Source: Acidobacteriota bacterium
GTDB lineage: Bacteria > Acidobacteriota > Terriglobia > Versatilivoradales > Versatilivoraceae
Direction: 5' to 3'
Length of the DNA: 50,534 bases
NCBI GenBank assembly: GCA_028875575.1
Contig: JAPPDF010000066.1
Span: forward strand, 1-50,534
Shown: positions 9,386-17,225 of the stretch, piece by piece
How positions within the stretch are numbered: position 1 is the first letter of the stretch
Layout of the letters: every line of letters begins with the position of its first letter
Program-made: the position numbers and the translations under genes
The notes under the pieces: generated by a model
What the model was told of the DNA's origin: nothing
Database searches by the model: none
What the model saw: the letters and a program-made list of their open reading frames with translations, nothing else

Positions 9386-9520
9386 CCCGCATTTCTCTAC
9401 CCGGGTGGGGCGATCATGGCGCTGGGATTTTGATTGTGTCGGCCGGGGCGGGGGGTTAAAGTTTGTTACCGATGGACTCGCGGGAATCTGGAGTCCCGAC
9501 ACGCACTGCGGGAGGGTTCG

Positions 9521-10678
9521 ATGGACAGCCGGAATTCGGGTCGTAAAGGAACGAGTCCGCTCCTGGACTTGCAGCAGCAGGGTCAGAGCGTCTGGTGCGA
9601 TTCGATCAGCCGATCCCTGCTGGATTCTGGCGAGTTGCGCCGCATGATCGCCGAGGATGGCTTGCGCGGGGTGACCTCCAACCCCTCCATCTTCGAGAAG
9701 GCCATCGACGGTGGCACCGACTACGACGGGGAGATCCGCACCATGGCCGGGGCGGGATTCTCCGCCACGAGGATCTACGAAGTGCTCGCCATCAAGGACA
9801 TTCAGGGAGCGGCCGATCAGTTCAGGGCTCTCTTCGAGACGACCGGGGGTGGAGACGGCTACGTCAGCCTGGAGGTCTCGCCCCATCTGGCCCACCGGAC
9901 CCGGGAAACGGTGGAGGAGGCCCGCCGCCTGTGGAAAGCCGTGGCTCGACCCAATCTGATGATCAAGGTTCCCGCGACTCCGGCCGGCATGCCCGCCATC
10001 CGTCAACTGCTGGGAGAGGGGATCAACGTCAACGTCACCCTGATGTTTTCCATGGAGCACTATCTTCAGGTGGCCGAGGCCTACCTGCAGGGAATCGAGA
10101 CTCTGGCCGCCTCCGGGCGCACCGCCCCGGTCGCCTCGGTGGCCAGCTTCTTTGTCAGCCGGGTCGACACGGTGGTCGACAAGCTGCTGCAGGACCTGGA
10201 GTCACGAGCCGGCAGCGCTACGGAGAAAGAACGCTGCCGGACCCTCCAGGGCCGAGCCGCTGTTGCCAATGCGCGCCTGGTCTATCGGAAATTCAGGGAA
10301 ATCTTTGGCGGGAGCCGCTTCCTCGGGCTCAAGCGACAAGGCTTCCGCTCGCAGCGCCCTCTGTGGGCCAGCACCAGCACCAAGAATCCCCGATATCGGG
10401 ACGTGCTCTACGTAGAAACCCTGATCGGCCCCGATACGGTGAACACCATGCCCTTGTCCACCCTCTCGGCCTTTCGGGATCACGGGGAGGTGAGAGCCAC
10501 CCTGGAAGAGGACGTGGAGGATGCCCGGCAGACCTTTGTCCGGCTGCAGGAGATGGGAATAGACATGGACGCGGTGACCCTCAAGCTGCAGCAAGACGGC
10601 GTCAAGCTCTTCGCCGACGCCTATGACCGGCTGCTGGCCTCCATCCAGAGTAAACAGCAAGCGATCCTCAGCGCTTGA
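9521..10678 (+). CDS. tal: Transaldolase
   Basis: Transfers a dihydroxyacetone unit between sugar phosphates in the non-oxidative pentose phosphate pathway. At 385 residues it belongs to the longer bacterial type. Visible signatures are the N-terminal GVTSNPSIFEKAI, the Schiff-base lysine in NLMIKVPAT (about Lys149), NVNVTLMFS, and ASTSTKNPRYRDVLYVETLIGPDTVNTMP near the C-terminus. The ATG at 9521 was chosen because GGGAGG sits just before it; the frame is open to 9434 but lacks a ribosome site there. It follows the FGGY kinase by 135 bp. It is the last intact core gene before the island of integrase remnants. Confidence 0.95.
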   Translation: MDSRNSGRKGTSPLLDLQQQGQSVWCDSISRSLLDSGELRRMIAEDGLRGVTSNPSIFEKAIDGGTDYDGEIRTMAGAGFSATRIYEVLAIKDIQGAADQFRALFETTGGGDGYVSLEVSPHLAHRTRETVEEARRLWKAVARPNLMIKVPATPAGMPAIRQLLGEGINVNVTLMFSMEHYLQVAEAYLQGIETLAASGRTAPVASVASFFVSRVDTVVDKLLQDLESRAGSATEKERCRTLQGRAAVANARLVYRKFREIFGGSRFLGLKRQGFRSQRPLWASTSTKNPRYRDVLYVETLIGPDTVNTMPLSTLSAFRDHGEVRATLEEDVEDARQTFVRLQEMGIDMDAVTLKLQQDGVKLFADAYDRLLASIQSKQQAILSA

Positions 10679-10831
10679 CGATTCCGGCTTCAACCATGTG
10701 TAGGCCATGACGTGGTCCGTCAGAAACGAATACTCTGGCGGATATTCATCCGAGTACAGGATCCAGAGTTGCAGTTGAGCCGAGTCGTGGCCCTGCTCAG
10801 CCGCTCGGGTCAACCGAGGGTTAACCCTCCC
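10673..10831 (-). pseudogene. Sel1-repeat protein fragment
   Basis: On the minus strand a short frame reads RAAEQGHDSAQLQLWILYSD, then PPEYSFLTDHVMAYTWL. This matches the Sel1-like repeat pattern AEQGHAxAQxxLGxxYxxG...DxxxAYxWL. A stop (10832-10834) precedes it, and the frame runs into the end of the transaldolase gene. It is a one-repeat remnant at the boundary between core genes and the island. Confidence 0.55.
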
Positions 10832-10880
10832 CTATTGGGGTCGCTCCCTCCACAGTGATCCCTGCCGGAAGGCCGAAATG

Positions 10881-10921
10881 CTGAAAGCCCGGACTCGGGT
10901 TGCCCTGCTCAACCTAGCTTG
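10881..10921. repeat. Integrase-end repeat, copy A
   Basis: First of three related ~41-bp sequences (10881-10921, 12424-12465, 13876-13917), each at or just beyond the 3' end of an integrase gene or remnant. All begin CTGAA and contain CTG(C/T)TCAAC in the second half. Copies A and B also share the next ~40 bp to the left (CCACAGTGAT at 10850). It may be the edge or attachment region of the elements. Confidence 0.5.
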
Positions 10922-11013
10922 CCCCGGGCGAGATCGTTCTGCTGGACCTGGTGCGCGCAACCCGCCCCTCGGGCTAGGTAGCGCGCCCAGTCGTCCATCA
11001 GGACACGACGAGC
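10909..11013 (-). pseudogene. Integrase C-terminal remnant (copy A)
   Basis: The minus strand encodes RRVLMDDWARYLARG followed by a tail ending QVQQNDLARGKLG and a TGA. The same LMDDWA-YLA motif closes the intact integrase at 14013, and the tail matches remnant B almost residue for residue (GCxxQVQQxxLxRxK). Everything upstream, including the catalytic domain, is gone; similarity stops near 11013. Confidence 0.7.
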
Positions 11014-11214
11014 AGGTCACGGCGTTGCAGCGGCCGGTCGAGCACTTCGCAGGGCAGGTGACGCGCTTGATCGTGGGCTACAGGACGCTCGCCGAGACGT
11101 TACGCGGGCCGTGGAGATGATGCAGCAGCACGGCCGATAGCAGGGGCCTGAGCGTAACCATGGCCCGAGCCGCCAGGGCACGCGGCCCGATGGCGATTCG
11201 CGGGATGCCGCGTG
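11014..11214. other. Unassigned gap inside the island
   Basis: Between integrase remnant A and the outer-membrane pseudogene nothing is recognised. A plus-strand stretch to 11120 (about residues TALQRPVEHFAGQVTRLI) reads smoothly but has no start and no family that I know. Confidence 0.3.
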
Positions 11215-12108
11215 TCAGAACCGGTACTTCAGGTTGAGACTCACGCCCCAGAACCGGCCGGCGTCCGTCGTCATCTGGTACAGGATGGTCTCGCCCCGCC
11301 CGACGCTCGACTCGTGACTGCGGAGCTGGTCCCAGGGCAGTGGCTCGCTCGCGAACTTGCCAAAGTCGACCCAGCGGAATTTAACGCCGAGCGTGACCGA
11401 TTCCCGGAGCCGATAGTCCACCCCCGCGAGCAATTGGTAGCCGGCCATGACGTCGGTCAGACGTGCGTCGCCGATCGTGGTCGTGCCGGCGATCTTGGCT
11501 CGCAGGAGCGGGTCGGCGAACGTCTAGATCCGCTCAGGGTCATCGTTGCGCTTCCACACCGACCTGTAATCGAGCGATGCCCGCTCCATGCCGAATCCGG
11601 CGCCGAGGTACGGCGTCCAGGATGCCGACGCTCCGAAGTCGTAGTACGCATTCAGGAAGCCACCGTGCGACCGCCAGTCGTCGACGACGCCGATCGCCTG
11701 CTCGATCTCCTGCTCCCGCTTGTCCAGTGTCACGTCGTCGAAGATGTCGATGTCTGACTGATCGCCATAGGCCGTTACTCGGTGGAAGTACTCGCCTTCG
11801 AGCCGGACGGGTCCCCAGTCGTAGCCGAGTGTGGCGCCCGCCCGGATGCCGGTGCCCCCGTCGAACTCGTTGGTCCACGACGTGAGCGGTGGAGCGGCGT
11901 CGCACTCGCCAGTGGCCTCGACGCCGAGCGGGTTGATGATCAGGTCGCACTTGGTGCCCCAGTCGTTGTCCGACCCGTGCATGGTGAGGGGCGGTGCAAC
12001 GCTTGTCCCCAGGTCCATCTCGACGTACAGCCCGGTCTGACCCCGAGCTTCATCGACGCATACGGTCAACACCGTCATCACCGTGACAAGACCAATGCGT
12101 CTGTGCAT
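11215..12108 (-). pseudogene. Outer-membrane beta-barrel protein gene interrupted by one amber codon
   Basis: A 297-residue barrel protein if read through. The ATG at 12108 has CGGAGAG upstream and begins a signal peptide (MHRRIGLVTVMTVLTV, likely cut after EARG). Alternating strands follow (GIRAGATLGYDWGPVRLEGEYFHRV; PYLGAGFGMERASLDYR), ending VSLNLKYRF with the terminal Phe typical of outer-membrane barrels. A TAG at 11524-11526 falls after DDPERI. The frame continues without shift as TFADPLLRAKIAGTTTIGDARLTDVMAGYQLLAGVDYRL. A single substitution would restore it. Either a recent pseudogene or a read error; suppression is possible but unsupported. It lies between remnants A and B. Confidence 0.75.
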
Positions 12109-12383
12109 CGTTGCTCTCCGTGGCCGCCTCTGTATCGGCAGTAACGCCCCTACGGCTGCGCGGGGCCCACCTACCGTCGACAAATCTGCCAGCCGCTCCG
12201 AGTTAGGAACCTGCTTCCAAGGACAGTCGAGCCGGCCAAGCCCCCGAGATGGACCTCCGCGCACGTGTGCGGCGCAATGCCTTCACTTGGGCGCACTATA
12301 CAATAGCAACGTTACTTGTAGTGAACGGACACAGACTCATAGTGTCTATTGCGCTCCTTCCAATTCCTTATTCTGGCAGGAAG
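12109..12383. other. Region upstream of the barrel gene
   Basis: No gene is supported. An AT-rich stretch (ACTATACAATAGC near 12296) could hold a minus-strand promoter for the barrel gene, but no convincing -35/-10 pair was found. Confidence 0.3.
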
Positions 12384-12423
12384 GCGCTCTTTCCACAGTG
12401 ATTCCTGGGGGAGGGCCGCACGA

Positions 12424-12465
12424 CTGAAAACCCGGATCGGGGTTCTCCTGTTCAACTTGGCTTGG
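12424..12465. repeat. Integrase-end repeat, copy B
   Basis: Second copy of the ~41-bp repeat. It contains the near-palindrome AACCCGGATCGGGGTT and overlaps the last codons of integrase remnant B. Similarity with copy A extends left over CCACAGTGAT (near 12393) and right through the integrase tail to about 12545, so A and B are the closest pair. Confidence 0.5.
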
Positions 12466-12997
12466 CCCGGGTGAGGTTGCCTTGCTGGACTTGACGCGGG
12501 CAACCGATTCCCTGGGCCAAGTAACGTGCCCAGTCGTCCATAAGGGCACCTCTGCGGTCGAACAGGTCCGAGCGGGCACAGGCCACCTCGACTCGATTGC
12601 GGAACACATGTGCCAGGGCCGCCTCTATCACCTCCCGGGGATGATCGGTCTCTTTACCTGCTCAGTCTCGGAAGCTGGAGCAGAACCCGTGCGGCACCGC
12701 CGCAATTCCAAGCGCGCGCAGCAGCCACTTAAGCTGCTTGTCGTCGAGGGGCTTCTCGCCGCCAAGAGTGAACACCAGTGCACCGGCTCCCTCGCCGAGT
12801 GACTCGGCCGTCGCGAGAATCTCCAGGCCACGTCCGCACAGCGGCACCCGATGCTGGCGGTTTACCCTCATCCGCCTGGCCGGGACGGTCCGTACATCTT
12901 CGTCCCGATCGATCTCCGCCCACTCGGCCCAGCGCACCTCACCCCACTTGGACGCCGTAATCACCAAAAACTCGAAAGCGCTGCCGGCGGCCTTCAT
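12452..12997 (-). pseudogene. P4-type integrase pseudogene (copy B), catalytic residues lost
   Basis: The minus strand matches the intact integrase over its catalytic half: AFEFLVITASKWGEVRWAEW, MRVNRQHRVPLCGRGLEIL, DDKQLKWLLRALGIAAVPHG. Three lesions are visible. The HxxR arginine is Cys (HGFCSSF versus HGFRSSF). The Trp codon after SSFRD has become TGA. The nucleophile tyrosine is Cys (VACARSD versus AAYARSD). After the stop the frame continues as KETDHPREVIEAALAHVFRNRVE and ends LMDDWARYLAQG with a tail like copy A. The N-terminal half is missing beyond about 13000. The arm-type arginine (ATRWSEV in the intact copy) is also changed, to Lys. It cannot be active. Confidence 0.85.
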
Positions 12998-13185
12998 TGG
13001 TTACAATCCAGCCTATTCGAGTGTTCACGTGCTTTCGTATCCAATCCCGTTCAGGCAACTTAGGCGCTCAAATTCACCCTCCTAAATATCAGATAACCGG
13101 GCACGAAAAGAGTCCTGCAGTTGCGACCGTGCCTGGTTCGGCCGGCCAAGCGGGGCCTCGCCAGCGTGCAGGATGGGGAAAACAC

Positions 13186-13524
13186 ATGAGCGCTTTCGAT
13201 CCAGATACCGACTTGAAACAATGCCTCTTGGAGCTCATCGACGACTCCGGCGTCTCCGATCGCCGCCTTTCGCTGCTCGCCACCGGCAGCACCGAAGCCG
13301 TCCGCCACATGCGCCGAGGATCCTGGCCGCGCCTGGAAACCATCGTGGCCCTTTGCCGCGTGCTCGGCGTCCGGCTTGAGATGGTGCCTTTCGATCAGTC
13401 CAGCCAGCCCCGGGAGGGGAGTCCCGCTGTAGAGAGGCGTCCCGAATGGTCCCACCGGCTGCGGGAAGAAATCCGCCAGGATCTCATCGAGGTCCTCGCC
13501 CACACTGACCATCCCAGGCCTTAG
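13186..13524 (+). CDS. Small XRE-like helix-turn-helix protein
   Basis: A 112-residue protein with a helix-turn-helix resembling XRE/Cro regulators (LSLLATGSTEAVRHMRRGSWPRLETIVALCRVLGVRLEMV, about residues 28-66) and a charged C-terminal helix (WSHRLREEIRQDLIEVL). The ATG at 13186 was chosen because GATGGGGAA precedes it; the frame is open further upstream but without a start that fits. It sits between integrase remnant B and the intact integrase, as expected for a regulator of a small integrative element. Target unknown. Confidence 0.65.
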   Translation: MSAFDPDTDLKQCLLELIDDSGVSDRRLSLLATGSTEAVRHMRRGSWPRLETIVALCRVLGVRLEMVPFDQSSQPREGSPAVERRPEWSHRLREEIRQDLIEVLAHTDHPRP

Positions 13525-13679
13525 CCGAACAGACCAATGTCGGAACAGACGGCAAAGGGAGATTTCCCGGCGCCCGGGTCTTTGGCCCCGGGAACTGCAG
13601 ACGGCCGGCGATGCGCCGGTCGCTCCCGGCCGAGCAGGCAAGGCCCGGCACCTACGGCGCACAGAAGGGAAATCACACG

Positions 13680-13871
13680 ATGACTACTGAAACCAAAATC
13701 GAACCTGGCCGAACCGTCTTGACAGTCGAGACGCAAGAATAAGTCCTGCAGGCCCTTGGCTGCATGTTGGACGACGAGGCCAATGACATCGACGCTCCCG
13801 AGGCGCTCCTCGAAGAGTATGGGACATTGGATTGGGCCGAAGTGCACGGACTTCTGGACGAATCCGACTGA
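13680..13871 (+). pseudogene. Small acidic ORF broken by one TAA
   Basis: From the ATG at 13680 (AGAAGGGA upstream) the frame reads about 20 residues (MTTETKIEPGRTVLTVETQE), meets TAA at 13740-13742, and then continues open for 42 residues that are strongly acidic (LDDEANDIDAPEALLEEYG, ending LLDESD) to TGA at 13869. One substitution would give a 63-residue acidic protein. No family recognised. It may be a cargo gene of the integrative element, or two unrelated short frames. Confidence 0.4.
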
Positions 13872-13875
13872 GTTG

Positions 13876-13917
13876 CTGAAGACCTGGACCCCAGTATTGC
13901 TGCTCAACCTGGCCTTG
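13876..13917. repeat. Integrase-end repeat, copy C (diverged)
   Basis: Third copy of the ~41-bp repeat, reading CTGAAGACCTGGACCCCAG then TGCTGCTCAACCTGGCC. It is the most diverged copy and lies about 100 bp beyond the stop of the intact integrase rather than overlapping its tail. Confidence 0.4.
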
Positions 13918-14012
13918 CCTGCCACCGGACTTCGAGCTTGGCTCTCACCCTGTCCTGCCGCAGGCAAGGGCACCTGCGGGCCTGTTGCGGGCCACCGATC
14001 CCCTGGCCCTCC

Positions 14013-15251
14013 CTACTCCAAGGGCTCCCGGTCCTGCCCCATCCCTCGGGCCAGGTAACCCGCCCAGTCATCCATCAACGTGCGCCGGCGCTCGAACGGG
14101 TCGGAGCGTGCATAGGCCGCCTCCACCCGGTTGCGGACCACATGCGCCAGGGCCGCCTCGATCACCTCCCGGGGATGGTCGGTTTCTTCGGCCGCCCAGT
14201 CCCTGAAGCTGGATCTGAATCCGTGCGGCACCGCCGCGATCCCAAGCTCCCGCACCATCCACCTCAGCTGCTTGTCGTCAAGAGGCTGCCCTTCCCTATG
14301 GGTGAACACCAGCGGACCGTCTCCCTCTCCGAGCGCCTCGGCCGCCTCGAGAATCTCCAGGGCGCGTCCGCACAGCGGCACCCGGTGCTGGCGGTTGACC
14401 TTCATCCGCCTTGGCGGAATGATCCACACCCTCCCGCTGCGATCGATCCCCTGCCACTCGGCCCACCGCACCTCGCTCCACCTGGTTGCCGTCAACACCA
14501 GAAACTCGAAGGCCAGCTTCGCGGCCTCCAATGCCGTCGATCCCCGCACCGTCCCGATAGCGTCAGCCACCTTCCGATGCGGCAAGGCCCGCGTGTGTTG
14601 GGCAACGTGTTGTTGGATGCCCAGGACCGGTCCGATTCGGTCACATGGGTTGTCGATCCGGCACTCCATGGCCACGGCCCATTCCAGGACCGCACGCAGG
14701 CGCAGGCGCACCCGCTGGGCCGTCTCCGCCTTCCGGTGCCAGATGGGCGGGAGGATCTCAAGCACGTCGGCGCTGGTGACCTCGGAGACCGGCACCTTGC
14801 CGATGCGCGGGAAGGCCACCCGCCTCAGGCTCGACAGCCACTCCTGGGCGTGTTTCCGGTTGCGCCAGCCGGCCTGCTTCTGTTCCAGCACACGCGAGGC
14901 GGCTTCGGCGAAGGCGGGGATGCCCTCCGTCCGTCGCTTCTCCGCCAGAGGGTCCCCGCCCTGGCGGGCGAGCTTGCGGTTGGCCAGCGCCATCTCCCTG
15001 GCCTCGGCCAGGGGGACCAGGGCGAGGGGGCCGAGACCAAGCTCACGGCGACGGCCACGGATGACGAGGCGTTGAATCCAGCTACGGGTTCCGGTAGGCT
15101 GGACGAAGAGGTAGAGGCCATTGCCGTCGGCGTGCCTTCCGGGCGGAGCGGAGCGAAGGAAAGAGGCCGAGAGGGCCTTTTCGGGGTGGCGGCCCTTACG
15201 CTTCGTTCCGGGTAGCAGCCGGGTGGAGATGTTTACTGCATCCATTCCCAC
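14013..15251 (-). CDS. Tyrosine recombinase (P4-type phage integrase)
   Basis: Site-specific recombinase for an integrative element. The 412-residue protein has an N-terminal DUF4102-like arm-binding region (ADGNGLYLFVQPTGTRSWIQRL, then GLGPLALVPLAEAREMA), a core-binding domain, and a complete catalytic domain: Arg in ATRWSEVRW (about 255), HGFR (about 342-345), His in LAHVVRNRVE, and the nucleophile Tyr in AAYARSD (about 378). It closes with LMDDWAGYLARG. An ATG two codons in (MDAVNIST) is an equally possible start. Copies A and B are decayed relatives in the same orientation. The DNA substrate and element borders are not established; no tRNA was seen beside it. Confidence 0.93.
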   Translation of the reverse strand: MGMDAVNISTRLLPGTKRKGRHPEKALSASFLRSAPPGRHADGNGLYLFVQPTGTRSWIQRLVIRGRRRELGLGPLALVPLAEAREMALANRKLARQGGDPLAEKRRTEGIPAFAEAASRVLEQKQAGWRNRKHAQEWLSSLRRVAFPRIGKVPVSEVTSADVLEILPPIWHRKAETAQRVRLRLRAVLEWAVAMECRIDNPCDRIGPVLGIQQHVAQHTRALPHRKVADAIGTVRGSTALEAAKLAFEFLVLTATRWSEVRWAEWQGIDRSGRVWIIPPRRMKVNRQHRVPLCGRALEILEAAEALGEGDGPLVFTHREGQPLDDKQLRWMVRELGIAAVPHGFRSSFRDWAAEETDHPREVIEAALAHVVRNRVEAAYARSDPFERRRTLMDDWAGYLARGMGQDREPLE

Positions 15252-15861
15252 ATTGTATGGGGGATGGCAGTGGATTGCAGGGGATGACTCGAGAGGGCAA
15301 CGCCACAGCAGAACTTATATAAGACACTCATAAATAACACAGTTATAGATGAAACTGGATGCCGATAGACATAACTGGAATATGACCTACCGTTAACTAC
15401 GCGGCTACGGAAGCGCGGGACTCACACGACCCCTGGGCTTCCGCGTCCACCCGCAGATGGTCGCCGACTTGGCTGCCAAACCAAAATCGTCAAATGCTCC
15501 ACCGTGTTCGCCCAGCAGGCGAGTCTAAGCCGCAGCTACGCCGCTCTCCCCTAACCCACAACGGTGCCGGGGGAAAAAGGATTTTCAAGAGAGCTTATTG
15601 CAATATTCGCAGCGTGGCAGGTCATCTTGTCGGCGAACCTGAGGTTCTGCCCTCTTCAATATCCGGTGCGAACCGGTGAAAAACGCTGTCTAACCACAAA
15701 AGTCACAATTTGTGTTTTTGTGCCTTTTGTGGCCATTCCTGGTATACGTCCGCTGCCGAATTTTGCGAAAGGCTCAAGAATTATTGCCCCGCTGCCGGGC
15801 CGGGAAGACTGGCTTGGCCGCCGTCCCCGATGTGACCCGTGGGGCGCCCCGCCATTTCGTT
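15252..15861. other. AT-richer intergenic region upstream of the integrase
   Basis: No gene is supported; the frames lack family features. The stretch 15300-15370 (AACTTATATAAGACACTCAT) is clearly more AT-rich than its surroundings and could hold the integrase promoter or an element end. A hairpin lies at 15694-15732. Confidence 0.4.
15694..15732. other. Hairpin in the intergenic region
   Basis: CCACAAAAG (15694-15702) pairs with CTTTTGTGG (15724-15732), and CACAA/TTGTG inside the loop can pair further. A stretch of five T's lies within the loop. This could be a bidirectional terminator between the integrase island and the flippase-like gene. Confidence 0.35.
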
Positions 15862-16884
15862 TCAGCTCACCGAATCCGCCGGTTTCTGGCTGGCGATCCT
15901 GGCGATTCTGCTCCAGGAAAGGCCTTCTCGATGGAGCAGAACGAATCCCAGCAGCAGGAGCGGGACCATGGAAACCATGTAGCAGCCGTTGCTGATGCCG
16001 GCCGCTTGGGAATTTGGGTCCTGGGTTGACAGGAAGGGCGCAAAGAAGTGGGTCAGGGCCAGTTGCATGAAAAACTGGAACCCGCCCACCCCTCCCGGTG
16101 TGGGAATGGCGACCCCCACAACCGTGATCACCGTCAGCAGGAGCGCACCCGTCAGAGGGAAGTCGCTCAGGTAGGCCCTGGCCAGAAACCAGAGCTGCAA
16201 GCTGATGGCAATCCAGATGGCCAGGGAGAGAACCGTGACCTTGACCCGTTCTCCACCCTTTTCCAGCGCCCGGAAGCCGTCCCCAAAGGAAACGACGATC
16301 CGGGACAGCCGCCCCGGGATCTTTCCGGTCCAGTTCCGTCGGCGGACCAGGTAGACGAGGGCCAGCAGTGTCAGTGCCACGGCGGGAAGGCCGATGAGAG
16401 AAAATCTCCGGATGGCCAGCATGATTTCGTGGCCCCGCTCGGAATTAGGGGGGTGTTGTCCGGAGAACAGAGCCAGGTAGACCGCAAAGATCCCGGCCAC
16501 GGTGATGAGGTCCAGCAACCGTTCCAGCAGAGAGGTGGCAATGACCGAAGCGGCCGGTATTTTCTCCTTTCTGGCCAGCACGACCGAGGCCACCACTTCG
16601 CCGGCACGCGGAGGAATCAGGTTGATGACGTACTTGGCTACCGTCAGGGAAAAGAGTCCCTGGTAGGCCAGGGGACGCTTGACGGGGGACAGCAGGACTC
16701 CCCATCTCCAGGCGCGCAGCCCCATATGAAGCAGTGTCAGGCCCAGACCGGCCAGCAGGAAGGCCGGCCGTCCCTGCAACATCACCCTCCAGGACTGCCC
16801 CCAGTCGGGAACGCTGAAGTAAATCAGCGAACCGACCAGAAGCGTCAGGCTCAGGCTGACGATCCAGGGGAACAGCACTCTCAT
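15862..16884 (-). CDS. Flippase-like membrane protein (LPG synthase TM / UPF0104 family)
   Basis: A 340-residue integral membrane protein with about eight hydrophobic segments, matching the lysylphosphatidylglycerol synthase transmembrane or UPF0104/AglD family. The signature region is ALLHMGLRAWRWGVLL-like (here TLLHMGLRAWRWGVLL), then VAKYVINLIPPRAGEVVASVVLARKE and TSLLERLLDLITV; the C-terminal PTPGGVGGFQFFMQLAL is also typical. The soluble lysyl-transferase domain is absent. The ATG at 16884 (MRVLFPWIV) was preferred to an upstream start because it puts the first helix at the N-terminus. Members are thought to move or modify lipid-linked molecules; the substrate here is unknown. Confidence 0.82.
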   Translation of the reverse strand: MRVLFPWIVSLSLTLLVGSLIYFSVPDWGQSWRVMLQGRPAFLLAGLGLTLLHMGLRAWRWGVLLSPVKRPLAYQGLFSLTVAKYVINLIPPRAGEVVASVVLARKEKIPAASVIATSLLERLLDLITVAGIFAVYLALFSGQHPPNSERGHEIMLAIRRFSLIGLPAVALTLLALVYLVRRRNWTGKIPGRLSRIVVSFGDGFRALEKGGERVKVTVLSLAIWIAISLQLWFLARAYLSDFPLTGALLLTVITVVGVAIPTPGGVGGFQFFMQLALTHFFAPFLSTQDPNSQAAGISNGCYMVSMVPLLLLGFVLLHREGLSWSRIARIASQKPADSVS

Positions 16885-17119
16885 TGCGGTCGATTCCGGG
16901 TCCGGAAGCCTTCGGTGTGACGGGCCCTGAAATTGCCTCCGCCGGGCCGGCACGGCGCAGCAACCCTACCACGCCGGGGACACCATCACAAGCCGAGGGG
17001 AATCCCATCCACAGGCAGTGTTGTGGACTATGGGAGAGCGGCGGAACCACGGTTGGCTTCACTGTTCCTGCCGCTGGCAGTCACTCACGGGCCGCCGCCG
17101 CTGACCCGCACGACCCCTG

Positions 17120-17128
17120 TGGTATACT
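17120..17128 (+). promoter_or_regulatory. Extended -10 promoter for the M32 carboxypeptidase gene
   Basis: TGGTATACT: TG at 17120-17121 and TATACT at 17123-17128, five of six bases matching the -10 consensus. It lies 98 bp before the ATG at 17226. Confidence 0.45.
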
Positions 17129-17225
17129 CGCGCTCCAACCGGGCACGGGAACGGGGCGAATTCCGGGAGCGTATTTCTCGCCGGGGTCGTGATCGTGGCA
17201 GGGGCGGCCCGGTTGCCGAGGGGAA

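Noticed and set aside
11215-12108. Recoding of the amber codon as an extra amino acid
   Set aside because: No supporting structure or suppressor gene is visible; decay or read error is simpler.
10881-13917. CRISPR array from the regularly placed 41-bp repeats
   Set aside because: Copies are about 1.5 kb apart, diverged, and tied to integrase ends; no short spacers or cas genes.
13938-15215. Long plus-strand frame over the integrase
   Set aside because: Shadow of the integrase, whose catalytic residues are complete on the minus strand.
15252-15861. tRNA gene as the target of the integrase
   Set aside because: No cloverleaf or T-loop sequence could be found next to the integrase.
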